A stretch of DNA of 48,375 nucleotides, from assembly GCA_035995885.1 (NCBI GenBank), contig DASYKC010000207.1, positions 1 through 48,375 on the forward strand. The letters are read 5' to 3'. A program made the translations under genes and the position numbers. Each line of letters opens with the position of its first letter. The first letter of the stretch is position 1. This DNA comes from Schlegelella_A sp035995885 (GTDB lineage: Bacteria; Pseudomonadota; Gammaproteobacteria; Burkholderiales; Burkholderiaceae_C). The notes below the pieces were generated by a model that saw only the letters and a list, made by a program, of their open reading frames with translations, was not told where the DNA came from and searched no databases. Shown piece by piece: positions 23,117-31,513 of the stretch.

Positions 23117-24076
23117 TCAATCGATCTTGACGCCGCCGCTGGCGACGACCGCGGCCCAGCGCTTCTGCTCGCGGTCGAAGAAGGTCGCGAACTCGGCCGG
23201 CGACATCGTGTAGACCTCGGCGCCCTGCGCCGTCAGGCGCGAGCGGATCTCGGGCGAGCGGATGATCCGCGTCAGCTCGGCCGAGAGACGGGCGACGACG
23301 TCGCTCGGCGTTCCGGCGGGCACGAGCAGGCCTTGCCAGGTGCCCGACTCGAAGCCGGCGACGCCCTGCTCGGCGATCGTCGGCACCTCGGGCAGGAGCG
23401 GCACGCGCGTCGCCTTGGAGACGCCGAGCACCTTGAGCTTGCCGGACTGCACGAAGGGCAGCGTCGCCAGCATGCCGTTCATGAGCACCTGCGTCTGGCC
23501 GGCGACGGTGTCGCCGATCGCCTGCGAGCCGCCCTTGTACGGGATGTACTGCCACTTCGCCTGGGTCGCCTTCTCGACGGCGACGCCGGCGAGGTGCGGC
23601 GCGCTGCCGATCGCGGTGACGGCGAAGTCGAGCTTGGTCGTCTGCGAGAGCGCGACCAGCTCCTTGAGCGAATTCGCCGCCACCGACGGATGAACGACGA
23701 GCAGGTGCGGCGAGTAGGCGAGCATCGTCACGCCGCGCAGGTCCTTCTTCGGATCGAAGGGCAGCTTCGAGTACACCGAGGACGTGATTGCGAGCGCGCC
23801 GACGTCGCAGAGGAGCAGCGTGTAGCCGTCGGCCGGCGCCTTGGCGACGGCGTCGGTGCCGGTGTTGCCGTTGGCGCCCGGCTTGTTCTCGACGATCACG
23901 GTCTGCTTGAGCGCGTCGGAGAGCGGCTGCGCGATCGAGCGGGCGATGATGTCCGACGAGCCGCCGGGCGTGTAGGGCACGACGATCCGGATCGTCTTGC
24001 CCGGCCAGGCCTGCGCGAGCGCGACGGCCGGAACGAGGGCGAGCGCGAGCAGCAGCGCGGGAGCGAAACGTTTCAT
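23117..24076 (-). CDS. Bug-family tripartite tricarboxylate transporter substrate-binding protein
   Basis: A 319-residue periplasmic protein of the Bug/TctC family, with a signal peptide ending near ALAQA (about 22). The family motifs RIVVPYTPGGSSDIIAR, ENKPGANGNTG and the YIPYKGGSQAIGD loop are clear. Bug proteins bind small carboxylates such as citrate or aldarates. No tctA/tctB membrane genes are adjacent, as is usual for orphan Bug genes. Placed between glucarate dehydratase and GarL, it probably captures a uronate or aldarate, and another membrane component completes uptake. Confidence 0.93.
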   Translation of the reverse strand: MKRFAPALLLALALVPAVALAQAWPGKTIRIVVPYTPGGSSDIIARSIAQPLSDALKQTVIVENKPGANGNTGTDAVAKAPADGYTLLLCDVGALAITSSVYSKLPFDPKKDLRGVTMLAYSPHLLVVHPSVAANSLKELVALSQTTKLDFAVTAIGSAPHLAGVAVEKATQAKWQYIPYKGGSQAIGDTVAGQTQVLMNGMLATLPFVQSGKLKVLGVSKATRVPLLPEVPTIAEQGVAGFESGTWQGLLVPAGTPSDVVARLSAELTRIIRSPEIRSRLTAQGAEVYTMSPAEFATFFDREQKRWAAVVASGGVKID

Positions 24077-24102
24077 CGTCGTCGTGTCCTTCGCGTTCGT
24101 CG

Positions 24103-25443
24103 TCAACGGACCAGGGCGGGGCGTTTCGGGTCGAAGCGCCAGTTCGGGATTAGCGACTGCATCGCGACCGCGTCGTCGCGCGCGCCGAGACCGTGCTTGA
24201 GGTAGAGCGCATGGGCGCGATCGACCTCGGCCATGTCGAGCTCGACGCCGAGCCCGGGGCCGGTCGGCACGCGGATGGCGCCGCCGACGATCGCCAGCGG
24301 TGCCTTCGTCAGCCGTTCGCCGTCCTGCCAGATCCAGTGCGTGTCGATCGCCGTGATGCGGCCCGGCGCCGCGGCGGCGACGTGGGTGAACATCGCCAGC
24401 GAGACGTCGAAGTGATTGTTCGAGTGCGAGCCCCAGGTCAGGCCCCAGTCGCGGCAGGTCTGGGCGACGCGCACCGAGCCCGAAAGCGTCCAGAAGTGCG
24501 GGTCGGCGAGCGGGATGTCGACCGCCTGCAGCGCGAGCGCGTGGGCGAGCTGGCGCCAGTCGGTCGCGATCATGTTGGTCGCCGTCGGCAGGCCGGTGGC
24601 GCGCCGGAACTCGGCCATCACCTCGCGCCCGGAAAAACCCCCTTCGGCGCCGCACGGGTCTTCGGCGTAGGCGAGGACGGCGCGGCAATCGCGCATCAGC
24701 CGAACCGCCTCGGCGAGCGACCAGCAGCCGTTCGGGTCGAGCGTGATGCGCGCATCCGGGAATCGCTCGTGCAGCGCCGTCACCGCCTCGACCTCGGCGT
24801 CGCCGGCGAGCGCGCCGCCTTTCAGCTTGAAGTCGACGAAGCCGTAGCGCGCCTCGGCCGCTTCGGCGAGGCGGACGATCGCCGCCGCGTCGAGGGCCGG
24901 CTCGTCGCGCAGGCGCAGCCAGGCGTCGGCGCCGCCGTCGGCGCGGTAGCCGAGGCTCGTCTTGGTGCGGTCGCCGACGTAGAAGAGGTAGCCGAGGACG
25001 GGAACGACGTCGCGCTGGATGCCTTCGCCGAGCAAGGCCGCGACCGGCACGCCGAGGTGCTGGCCGAGCAGGTCGAGGAGCGCCGACTCGAGGCCGGCGA
25101 CGGCGTGGATCGTCGTGCGCAGGTCGAAGGTCTGCGCGCCCCGGCCGCCGGCGTCGCGGTCGGCGAAGTCGCGCTGCACGGCGGCGAGCAGGCCGCGCAC
25201 GGCGCCGATCGGCTGGCCGACGAGGCTGGCCGCCGCGTCGGCGATGACCGAGCGGATCGCGGCCCCGCCCGGCACCTCGCCGATGCCGGTGCGGCCGGCC
25301 GAGTCGGCGACGATGACGAGGTTGCGCGTGAAGAACGGGCCGTGCGCGCCGCTCAGGTTGAGCAGCATGCTGTCGTGGCCCGCGACCGGGACGACGCGCA
25401 CCGAAGCGACACGCGGGGTGTCGGTCGTCGGATCGACAGTCAT
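24103..25443 (-). CDS. gudD: glucarate dehydratase
   Basis: A 446-residue enolase-superfamily enzyme, the same length as E. coli GudD. It dehydrates D-glucarate (and L-idarate) to 5-keto-4-deoxy-D-glucarate. The catalytic features are FKLKGG (Lys pair), TLDPNGCW and YAEDPCG (Mg ligands), ATNMIATDW, and the GSHSNNHFDVSLAMFTHV region holding the catalytic His, almost identical to the E. coli segment as I recall it. It starts 16 bases after the regulator gene. The ATG at 25443 is embedded in a candidate operator (25439-25451) and has no clear Shine-Dalgarno sequence. It supplies the substrate of the GarL aldolase encoded downstream. Confidence 0.95.
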   Translation of the reverse strand: MTVDPTTDTPRVASVRVVPVAGHDSMLLNLSGAHGPFFTRNLVIVADSAGRTGIGEVPGGAAIRSVIADAAASLVGQPIGAVRGLLAAVQRDFADRDAGGRGAQTFDLRTTIHAVAGLESALLDLLGQHLGVPVAALLGEGIQRDVVPVLGYLFYVGDRTKTSLGYRADGGADAWLRLRDEPALDAAAIVRLAEAAEARYGFVDFKLKGGALAGDAEVEAVTALHERFPDARITLDPNGCWSLAEAVRLMRDCRAVLAYAEDPCGAEGGFSGREVMAEFRRATGLPTATNMIATDWRQLAHALALQAVDIPLADPHFWTLSGSVRVAQTCRDWGLTWGSHSNNHFDVSLAMFTHVAAAAPGRITAIDTHWIWQDGERLTKAPLAIVGGAIRVPTGPGLGVELDMAEVDRAHALYLKHGLGARDDAVAMQSLIPNWRFDPKRPALVR

Positions 25444-25451
25444 CGTACGAC
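25439..25451 (-). promoter_or_regulatory. candidate operator of the FadR-type regulator at gudD
   Basis: Read on the minus strand this is GTCGTACGATGAC, which includes the gudD start codon. It matches GTTGTACGATGAC at 26237-26249 at 12 of 13 positions and has an ATCGTACGAT-like palindromic core. Recurrence at the two divergent arms of one pathway suggests a regulator site; binding is untested. Confidence 0.4.
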
Positions 25452-25459
25452 CGCGCGGC

Positions 25460-26206
25460 TCAGCTGTTCGCCAGCTGGGCGGCGCGGCGGCGCCGCTCGC
25501 GGCTGTTGGTCAGGTGCGTGCGCATCGCCGCGCGCGCCGCCTCGCCGTCGTGGACCTCGATCGCGTCGACGATGCTGCCGTGCTCGGCATTGACGCGGCG
25601 CAGGTAGGCCTGACGCTCGTCGGCCGACGCGCTCGAGGGATCGAGGCGGGCGCGCGGAATCGTCGCCGTGCCGAGGCTCTGCAGCAAGGTCGAGAAATGC
25701 GGGTTCTGGGTCGCCCGGGCGATCTCGAGATGGAACTGGAAGTCAGGGCCCACTGCGTCGCGGCCTGCTTCCACCGCTTGCGTGAACGCGATCAGGGCGC
25801 GGCGCATCCCGGCCAGGTTGTCGGCCGTGCGGCGCATCGCGGCGAGCCCGGCAGCCTCGGTCTCGACGCCGATCCTGAGCTCGAGCATGGCGACGACGTC
25901 GTGCAGCGTCTCGAGCTGGTCGGCGCGGATGCGGAAGACCGCCGAGTCGATGCCGCCGTGGGTGACGAAGGTGCCGACGCCGTGCCGCGTCTGCACCAGC
26001 GCGGCAGCCTGGAGCTTGGAGAGCGCCTCGCGGATGACCGTGCGGCTGACGCCGAACTCGGCCATCAGCGCCGACTCGGTCGCGAGCTTGTCGCCGCAGG
26101 CCAGGCTGCCGTCGCGGATGCGGTCGGCGAGCGAGTCGACGACGCCCATGGCGAGGTTGCGCGGGCGGCGCGCCGGCAGGGTCGGCGAAAGCAGGGAGAG
26201 GTTCAT
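25460..26206 (-). CDS. FadR-subfamily GntR transcriptional regulator
   Basis: A 248-residue regulator. The N-terminal winged helix-turn-helix (about residues 20-90) has LADRIRDGSLACGDKLATESALMAEFGVSRTVIREALSKLQAA. The C-terminal FCD ligand domain follows, with metal-binding candidates in DFQFHLEIARA and the late NAEHGSIVDAIEV. FCD regulators usually respond to organic acids. It is first in the gudD-SBP-garL unit and divergent from uronate dehydrogenase, so it probably controls both arms, derepressed by a uronate or aldarate. The start at ATG 26206 keeps the conserved N-terminus; an upstream extension is unlikely. Confidence 0.92.
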   Translation of the reverse strand: MNLSLLSPTLPARRPRNLAMGVVDSLADRIRDGSLACGDKLATESALMAEFGVSRTVIREALSKLQAAALVQTRHGVGTFVTHGGIDSAVFRIRADQLETLHDVVAMLELRIGVETEAAGLAAMRRTADNLAGMRRALIAFTQAVEAGRDAVGPDFQFHLEIARATQNPHFSTLLQSLGTATIPRARLDPSSASADERQAYLRRVNAEHGSIVDAIEVHDGEAARAAMRTHLTNSRERRRRAAQLANS

Positions 26207-26236
26207 CGCGGCGACGGCATGAGCAAGTGCCGGCGA

Positions 26237-26249
26237 GTTGTACGATGAC
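26237..26249 (+). promoter_or_regulatory. candidate operator in the divergent gntR/udh region
   Basis: GTTGTACGATGAC lies 31 bases from the regulator start and 31 bases before the chosen uronate dehydrogenase start, so it could repress both divergent promoters. It is nearly identical to the site at gudD. A shorter GTACGAT match lies at 27162-27168 before the lactonase gene. Confidence 0.45.
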
Positions 26250-26279
26250 CGCCGCGCTGCCGCAAGAGGGCATGCGCCG

Positions 26280-27161
26280 ATGCGAGCGGCCGGCCGCATC
26301 GGCGAGCATCGCGGCGTGTCCGGCCCCGATCTTTCATTGACGCACGAGGCGGCCGCGCCGCCGGTCTTCGACCGGCTCCTTCTCACCGGCGCCGCCGGCG
26401 GCCTCGGCCGCGAGCTGCGGCCGCGCCTGCGCCGCTTGGCGCGCGTGCTCCGGTCGAGCGATGTCGCCGAGATGGCGGCGGCCGGCGCCGGCGAAGAGGT
26501 GATGACGGCGGCGCTTCAGGACAGCGCTGCCGTCGACCGCATCGTCGCCGGCAGCCAGGCGATCGTCCACCTCGGCGGCGTCTCGACCGAGGGGCCGTTC
26601 GCGCCGATCCTCGAGGCCAACATCGTCGGCGTCTGGAACGTCTACGAAGCGGCGCGCCGGCATCGCGTGCGGCGAGTGGTCTTCGCGAGCTCGAACCACG
26701 TCACCGGCTTCTATCGACAGGACGAGGTGATCGCCCCCGCCGACCCGATGCGGCCCGACGGCAACTACGGCCTCAGCAAGGCGTTCGGCGAGAACGTCGC
26801 CCGCTTTTACTTCGACCGCTACGGCATCGAGTCGGTGTGCCTGCGCATCGGCTCGTCGTTCGCCGAGCCGAAGGACCGCCGCATGCTCGCCACCTGGCTC
26901 AGCTACGACGACCTCGAGCGCCTCGTCGTCGCCGGCCTGACCGCGCCGGTGGTCGGCTGCAGCGTCGTCTACGGCGTCTCCGCCAACACCGCGACCTGGT
27001 GGGACAACACCTCGGCGTCGCATCTGGGCTTTCGGCCGCAAGACAGCTCGGAGCGGTTCCGCGCCGCGGCCGAGGCACGCCAGCCGAGCCTCGACCTCGG
27101 CGATCCCGCGACGCTCTTCCAGGGCGGCGCTTTCGTCAAGCAGGGTCCGTTCGAACGATAG
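26280..27161 (+). CDS. udh: uronate dehydrogenase
   Basis: An NAD-dependent short-chain enzyme oxidising D-glucuronate or D-galacturonate to the aldarolactone. LLLTGAAGGLGRELRPRL is the nucleotide-binding start; the middle has AIVHLGGVSTEGPF, VVFASSNHVTGFY and the catalytic YGLSK (YxxxK). The later part RMLATWLSYDDLERL, VVYGVSANTATWWDN and FQGGAFV closely follows the Agrobacterium enzyme as I remember it. ATG 26280 has AGAGGG nine bases upstream (293 residues). A GTG at 26316 or TTG at 26238 is also possible, because the family norm is ~265 residues. The lactonase and MFS genes follow in the same direction. Confidence 0.92.
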   Translation: MRAAGRIGEHRGVSGPDLSLTHEAAAPPVFDRLLLTGAAGGLGRELRPRLRRLARVLRSSDVAEMAAAGAGEEVMTAALQDSAAVDRIVAGSQAIVHLGGVSTEGPFAPILEANIVGVWNVYEAARRHRVRRVVFASSNHVTGFYRQDEVIAPADPMRPDGNYGLSKAFGENVARFYFDRYGIESVCLRIGSSFAEPKDRRMLATWLSYDDLERLVVAGLTAPVVGCSVVYGVSANTATWWDNTSASHLGFRPQDSSERFRAAAEARQPSLDLGDPATLFQGGAFVKQGPFER

Positions 27162-27178
27162 GTACGATCCGGCGCACC

Positions 27179-28228
27179 ATGAGTGAACCGGATCGCAGCA
27201 CGCGCGCGTCGACGCGCACCGTCGTCTACGTCGCCAACGCCGACAGCCACGACATCGCCGTTCTTGCCCTCGACGGCGACGACGGCGCGCTGGCCGAGAT
27301 CGATCGCTGCGCGGCCGGCGGCGTCGTCATGCCGCTCGCGGTGAGCCCCGACAGGCGCTTCCTCTACGCGTCGATCCGCAGCGAGCCGTATCGCGTCCTC
27401 AGCCTGGCGATCGATGGCGCGAGCGGCCGCCTCGAAGCGATCGGCAGCGCGCCGCTGCCGGCGAGCATGTGCTGGATCTCGACCGACCGCAGCGGCCGCT
27501 TCCTGCTCTCGGCGTCGTACGGATCGAGTCTCGTCGCCGTGAGCCCGATCGGCTCCGACGGTGTCGTGAGCGCGGCGCAGCAGGTCGTCGCCACCGAGGC
27601 GAAGGCGCATTCGGTGCAGGTCGATCCGGCCAACCGCTTCGCCTTCGCGCCCTGCCTCGGCGGCGGCGTGGTGCGGCAGATGCGCTTCGACGCATCGACC
27701 GGCCGTCTCGACGACAACGCGCCGCCGGCCTGGCGCGCGCGCGCCGGCGCCGGACCGCGCCACTTCGTCTTCCACCCGAGCGCGCCCTTCGTCTACCTGC
27801 TCAACGAGCTCGACGCGACGATCGACGTCCTCGCGCTCGATCGCGCCCTCGGCACGCTGCGCGGCCTCGCCGTCGCATCGATGCTGCCGGCGGGCTTCGC
27901 CGGCGGCGCGCCCTGGGCGGCCGACCTGCACCTGACGCCCGACGGTCGCTTCCTCTACGCGAGCGAGCGCCGCTCGAGCACGCTCGCCTCGTTCGCCGTC
28001 GATGCCGCGAGCGGCGCGCTGACGCCGATCGAGACGCTGCCGACCGAGGCCGAGCCGCGCGGCTTCGCGATCTCGCCCGACGGCCGCTTCCTGGTCGCCG
28101 TCGGCCAGGCGTCGCATCGCCTGAGCCGCTACGCGATCGACACCGCGACCGGCAAGCTTGCGCTCGCGGCATCGCAAGCGGTCGGCCGCAACCCGAACTG
28201 GGTCGAGATCGTCGAGCTGCCGCGTTGA
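27179..28228 (+). CDS. lactonase, 6-phosphogluconolactonase-type seven-bladed beta-propeller
   Basis: A 349-residue protein of the YbhE/Pgl lactonase fold. Repeated blade motifs such as PLAVSPDRRFLYASIRSE, HFVFHPSAPFVYLLNEL, LHLTPDGRFLYASERRSS and FAISPDGRFLVAVG are spaced about 50 residues apart. Directly downstream of uronate dehydrogenase, it most likely hydrolyses the aldaro-1,4- or 1,5-lactone product to glucarate or galactarate. It starts 17 bases after udh, and its stop codon overlaps the TTG start of the transporter gene. Confidence 0.9.
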   Translation: MSEPDRSTRASTRTVVYVANADSHDIAVLALDGDDGALAEIDRCAAGGVVMPLAVSPDRRFLYASIRSEPYRVLSLAIDGASGRLEAIGSAPLPASMCWISTDRSGRFLLSASYGSSLVAVSPIGSDGVVSAAQQVVATEAKAHSVQVDPANRFAFAPCLGGGVVRQMRFDASTGRLDDNAPPAWRARAGAGPRHFVFHPSAPFVYLLNELDATIDVLALDRALGTLRGLAVASMLPAGFAGGAPWAADLHLTPDGRFLYASERRSSTLASFAVDAASGALTPIETLPTEAEPRGFAISPDGRFLVAVGQASHRLSRYAIDTATGKLALAASQAVGRNPNWVEIVELPR

Positions 28229-29568
28229 GCGAATCGAAGCCGCGCCCGAGCGCCACGGCGATCGCCATCGCCGGGCTGATCGCGCTCGCCGTCGCGATGG
28301 GCATCGGCCGCTTCGCCTTCACGCCGATCCTGCCGATGATGCTGCACGACGGTGTCGTCGACCTGCACGCCGCGAGCTGGCTGGCGAGCGCGAACTACCT
28401 CGGCTATCTCGCCGGCGCGCTGCTCTGCACCTTCGTCCCCTTGCTCTGGCCGCGCTTGCCGCGCCTGCCGCCGATCGACGGGCCGACGCTCGTTCGCACC
28501 GGCCTCGCCGCGACCGCCGTCCTGACGCTGGCGATGGCGTTGCCGGCGCCGGCACTCTGGCCGGTGCTGCGCTTCCTCGCCGGCGTCGCCAGCGCGATGG
28601 TGTTCGTGTTCTCTTCGGCCTGGTGTCTGGCGCAGCTCGCGGCGCGCGGCCAGGCGTCGCTCGGCGGCGCGATGTTCGCCGGGCCGGGCGCGGGCATCGT
28701 CGCCAGCGGGCTCCTCGCCAGCGCGATGGTCGCGTGGCACTGGCACGCGGCCGACGCCTGGCTTGTCTTCGGCGTCCTCGCGTGCCTCCTGAGCGCGCCG
28801 GTGTGGCGCGTCTTCAAGACGGCCGCGGCCGAGGGTCCGGCCGGCGTCGCCGCGGCCACGGCCGCGTCGGCGGCCGCGGCGGCGGCGGCATCGACACGGG
28901 CATCGACACCGGCATCGGCATCGGTAGCGACACCGACACCGACACTGACGCCCGCCGGCGCAGCGACCGCTCCGGTCGCGCCCGAGCACCCCCACGCCGA
29001 AGTCGCGGCGCTCGCCGTCGCCTACGGCATCTCGGGCTTCGGCTACATCGTCACTGCGACTTTCCTGCCGGTGATCGCGCGCGCCGCGCTGCCGGCGGAT
29101 TCGCCCTGGTTCGACCTGTTCTGGCCGATCTTCGGTGCCGGCGTGATCCTCGGCGCGTTGCTCGCGACGCGCGCCCGCGTCAGCGGCGACCTGCGCCTTC
29201 TCCTCGGCGCTGCCTATCTCGTCCAGGCGGTCGGCATCGCCATCGGCCTGGCCGCGCCGACTGCCGCGGGCTTTGCCCTCGGCAGCTTTCTCCTCGGCCT
29301 GCCGTTCACCGCGCTCACCTACTTCGCGCTGCAGGAGGTGCGGCGCCTGCGGCCGCGGCACGTCGCCAGCACGACCGGCCTCGTCACGGCGATCTGGAGC
29401 CTCGGCCAGACGGCCGGGCCGGCGATGGTCGCCGTGCTGCTGCGCCGCACCACCGATGTCGGCGCGGCGTTCACGCTCTCGCTCGTCATCGCCGCCGGCG
29501 CGCTCGTCGTCGGCGGGCTCGTCTTCTTCGCCTCGTCGCGACTCTGGCCGCGCCACGCCTCGCGCTGA
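28225..29568 (+). CDS. MFS transporter, YbfB/YjiJ family
   Basis: A 447-residue, ~12-helix inner-membrane carrier. The opening AIAIAGLIALAVAMGIGRFAFTPILPMML is the YbfB/YjiJ signature; YGISGFGYIVTATFLPVI begins the second half. Between the halves (about residues 208-252) is an Ala/Thr/Pro-rich loop from simple-sequence DNA. The TTG at 28225 overlaps the lactonase stop (TTGA), which implies translational coupling and explains the rare start codon. The context suggests uptake or export of a uronate or aldarate, but this MFS subfamily has little direct biochemistry, so the substrate is inferred. Confidence 0.88.
   Translation: MSESKPRPSATAIAIAGLIALAVAMGIGRFAFTPILPMMLHDGVVDLHAASWLASANYLGYLAGALLCTFVPLLWPRLPRLPPIDGPTLVRTGLAATAVLTLAMALPAPALWPVLRFLAGVASAMVFVFSSAWCLAQLAARGQASLGGAMFAGPGAGIVASGLLASAMVAWHWHAADAWLVFGVLACLLSAPVWRVFKTAAAEGPAGVAAATAASAAAAAAASTRASTPASASVATPTPTLTPAGAATAPVAPEHPHAEVAALAVAYGISGFGYIVTATFLPVIARAALPADSPWFDLFWPIFGAGVILGALLATRARVSGDLRLLLGAAYLVQAVGIAIGLAAPTAAGFALGSFLLGLPFTALTYFALQEVRRLRPRHVASTTGLVTAIWSLGQTAGPAMVAVLLRRTTDVGAAFTLSLVIAAGALVVGGLVFFASSRLWPRHASR
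28858..28975 (+). repeat. low-complexity/microsatellite tract in the MFS cytoplasmic loop
   Basis: A GGC/GCG run is followed by imperfect GGCATCGACACC and GACACC units. It encodes an Ala-run then a Ser/Thr/Pro/Ala stretch between the two six-helix halves. The reading frame is kept open. Confidence 0.7.
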
Positions 29569-29617
29569 CGATTCGCGGCACGTGGCTTGCTGCGAGCAGG
29601 CGTTTGCGACCGACACG

Positions 29618-30163
29618 ATGGCCGATCCCACCCCGCTCGAAGCGCTGCCCAGCCGCGACGACAACGGCGCCTGGCTGGCGGTCATCGAAGCGACGCAGGG
29701 AACGCGCCACAAGCTCAAGTACAAGGCCGAGTGGCAGGCCTTCGTGCTCTCGGGCGTGCTGCCCCTCGGCCTCTCCTTCCCCTACGACTTCGGCTTCGTG
29801 CCGTCGACGCTCGGCGACGACGGCGACCCGCTCGACGTCCTCGTCTTCGCCGACGAGGCGATGCCGCCGGGAACCGTCGCGCCGTGCCGGCTCGTCGGCG
29901 TGATCGAGGCCGAGCAGCAGAAAAAAGGCGAGCGCGCCGAGCGCAACGACCGCCTGCTCGCCGTCACCGAGCCGTCGCATCGCTACCGCGAGTGCCGCGA
30001 GCTGCGCGACATCGCCGCCGGCGTGCTCGTCGAGGTCGAGCAGTTCTTCGTCGCCTACAACGCCCAGAAGGGCGTTCGCTTCCAGCCGCTGGCGCGGCGC
30101 GGCGCGGCGGCGGCGACGCGGCTGGTCGAGCGCGGCCGGCGCCGCTACGCGAGCGAGCGATGA
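29618..30163 (+). CDS. ppa: inorganic pyrophosphatase, family I
   Basis: A 181-residue cytosolic enzyme hydrolysing pyrophosphate to two phosphates, helping pull biosynthetic reactions forward. The signature DDGDPLDVLVF contains the metal-binding aspartates (D-x-D-P-x-D). FPYDFGFVPSTLGDDGD precedes it and a Lys pair (KLKYK) lies near the N-terminus. The length is near that of E. coli Ppa (176), but the C-terminal half is divergent, with an Arg-rich tail. The start at ATG 29618 lies after a 49-bp gap from the MFS gene. Its stop overlaps the start of the DUF6328-like gene (ATGA). Confidence 0.9.
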   Translation: MADPTPLEALPSRDDNGAWLAVIEATQGTRHKLKYKAEWQAFVLSGVLPLGLSFPYDFGFVPSTLGDDGDPLDVLVFADEAMPPGTVAPCRLVGVIEAEQQKKGERAERNDRLLAVTEPSHRYRECRELRDIAAGVLVEVEQFFVAYNAQKGVRFQPLARRGAAAATRLVERGRRRYASER

Positions 30164-30666
30164 ACGCCGACGCCGCCGCTCGCGGCGAAGCGCCCGAGCC
30201 CGATCGGAACGAGTCGCTCGACCACGCGCTGCAGCAGACGCTCGACGAGGCGCGCATGGTGATGCCCGGCGTGCAGGCGCTGTTCGGCTTCCAGCTCATC
30301 GCCGTCTTCAACGACGGCTTCGAGCGCCTTCTGAGCGAAGGCGAGCGGTCGCTCCACCTCGCCGCGATCGTCCTCGTCACGATCGCGCTCGCGATCGTCA
30401 TGACGCCGGCCGCATATCACCGCCAGGTCGAGCCGCGCCGCGCGACCGAGTCCTTCCTCACGCTCGCCTCGCGCCTGGTCAGCGGCGCGATGCTGCCGCT
30501 CGCGGCCGGCCTCGCCCTCGACGTCTACCTGATCGCCCGCATCGTCACCGGCGCGACGACGCTCGGCGCGGCGATCGGCGCCGCCGTCTTCGCGATGTTC
30601 GTCGCCCTCTGGTTCGTCTTCCCGCAGTGGCGCGCCGCGCAGGCGCGCCGGCGCTCAGGCCGCTAG
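30160..30666 (+). CDS. DUF6328-like membrane protein
   Basis: A 168-residue inner-membrane protein. A hydrophilic N-terminus contains LDHALQQTLDEARMVMPGVQALFGFQL. About four hydrophobic segments follow (near 48-60, 67-85, 105-125 and 130-150). I recognise the pattern as DUF6328, found in many bacteria without known function. ATGA overlap with the pyrophosphatase gene implies coupling. Confidence 0.8.
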   Translation: MNADAAARGEAPEPDRNESLDHALQQTLDEARMVMPGVQALFGFQLIAVFNDGFERLLSEGERSLHLAAIVLVTIALAIVMTPAAYHRQVEPRRATESFLTLASRLVSGAMLPLAAGLALDVYLIARIVTGATTLGAAIGAAVFAMFVALWFVFPQWRAAQARRRSGR

Positions 30667-30689
30667 TCCGAGATCGCCGCGAGTCACCG

Positions 30690-31307
30690 ATGCCCGTCAA
30701 GCCCGACCGCGCGCCGCTCGCCGACAGCCAGGCGAAGGGCGGCCTCGCGCTCGTCGTCGTCGACATGATCAGCACCTGGGACTTCCCCGATGCCGACAAG
30801 CTCGCGCCGGCCGCGGTCGCGATGGCGCCGCGCCTGGGCGCGCTCAAGCGCCGCTGCGTTCGCGCCGGCGTGCCGGTGATCTACGTCAACGACAACCGCG
30901 GTCGCTGGCGCTCGGAGTTCAGCGAGCTGGTTCGCGTCTCGATCGCCGAGAGCGAGGCCGGCGCGGCGATCGCCAGGAGCATCGTGCCCACGGACGAAGA
31001 CTATTCGGTGCTCAAGCCCAAGCACTCGGCGTTCTACGCGACACCGCTCGACCTGCTGCTGCGCCACTTGCAGGCCGACCGGCTGCTCGTCACCGGCGTC
31101 GCCAGCGACCAGTGCATCCTCATCAGCGCCACCGGGGCGCGGATACGCGACTATGACGTGATCGTGCCGGGCGATTGCGTCGCCGCGCAGACGCCGGCGC
31201 GCAACGCGCGCGCGCTGCGCCAGCTGAGCGAATCGCACGACATCCCGACGACGCCGTCGGCGCGGGTGCGGCTGCCGCCGCGGGGCGCGCGTCGGCGCGA
31301 GCGCTAG
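30690..31307 (+). CDS. isochorismatase-family cysteine hydrolase
   Basis: A 205-residue alpha/beta hydrolase of the isochorismatase/nicotinamidase superfamily. The catalytic triad is visible as D25 (LVVVDM), K111 (LKPKHSAFYATPLD) and C142 in GVASDQC. The Cys loop reads VASDQCI rather than VATNVCV, as in several uncharacterised branches. Members hydrolyse amides or enol ethers; the substrate is unknown. It starts 23 bases after the DUF6328-like gene. Its TAG stop shares a CTAG palindrome with the stop of the convergent small gene at 31304. Confidence 0.9.
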   Translation: MPVKPDRAPLADSQAKGGLALVVVDMISTWDFPDADKLAPAAVAMAPRLGALKRRCVRAGVPVIYVNDNRGRWRSEFSELVRVSIAESEAGAAIARSIVPTDEDYSVLKPKHSAFYATPLDLLLRHLQADRLLVTGVASDQCILISATGARIRDYDVIVPGDCVAAQTPARNARALRQLSESHDIPTTPSARVRLPPRGARRRER

Positions 31308-31513
31308 TTGCGGCCGAGCGAGCCGTATTCGGATTCGGCGAACTGCCAGGCGTCCTCGCGCGAGGCGAAGAGCTGCTCGCCCAGGCTCTTGGCGGCGCGG
31401 TTGCCGCGAGCGTCGTCGCCGCTCAGCAGCACGCCGGCCTTCCAGCCCGAATCGCCCCAGGGCTCGACGATCGGCGTGGCGTGATAGCCATCGGCCTCCT
31501 GTTCGTCAGACAT
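31304..31513 (-). CDS. small acidic protein of unknown function
   Basis: A 69-residue acidic, Trp-containing protein (WGDSGWKAG, then EDAWQFAESEYGSL). No signal peptide or membrane segment. I do not recognise a family. It follows the 61-residue gene with an 8-base overlap, so the two form a mini-operon. Its stop codon lies within a CTAG shared with the convergent hydrolase gene. Confidence 0.65.
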   Translation of the reverse strand: MSDEQEADGYHATPIVEPWGDSGWKAGVLLSGDDARGNRAAKSLGEQLFASREDAWQFAESEYGSLGRN

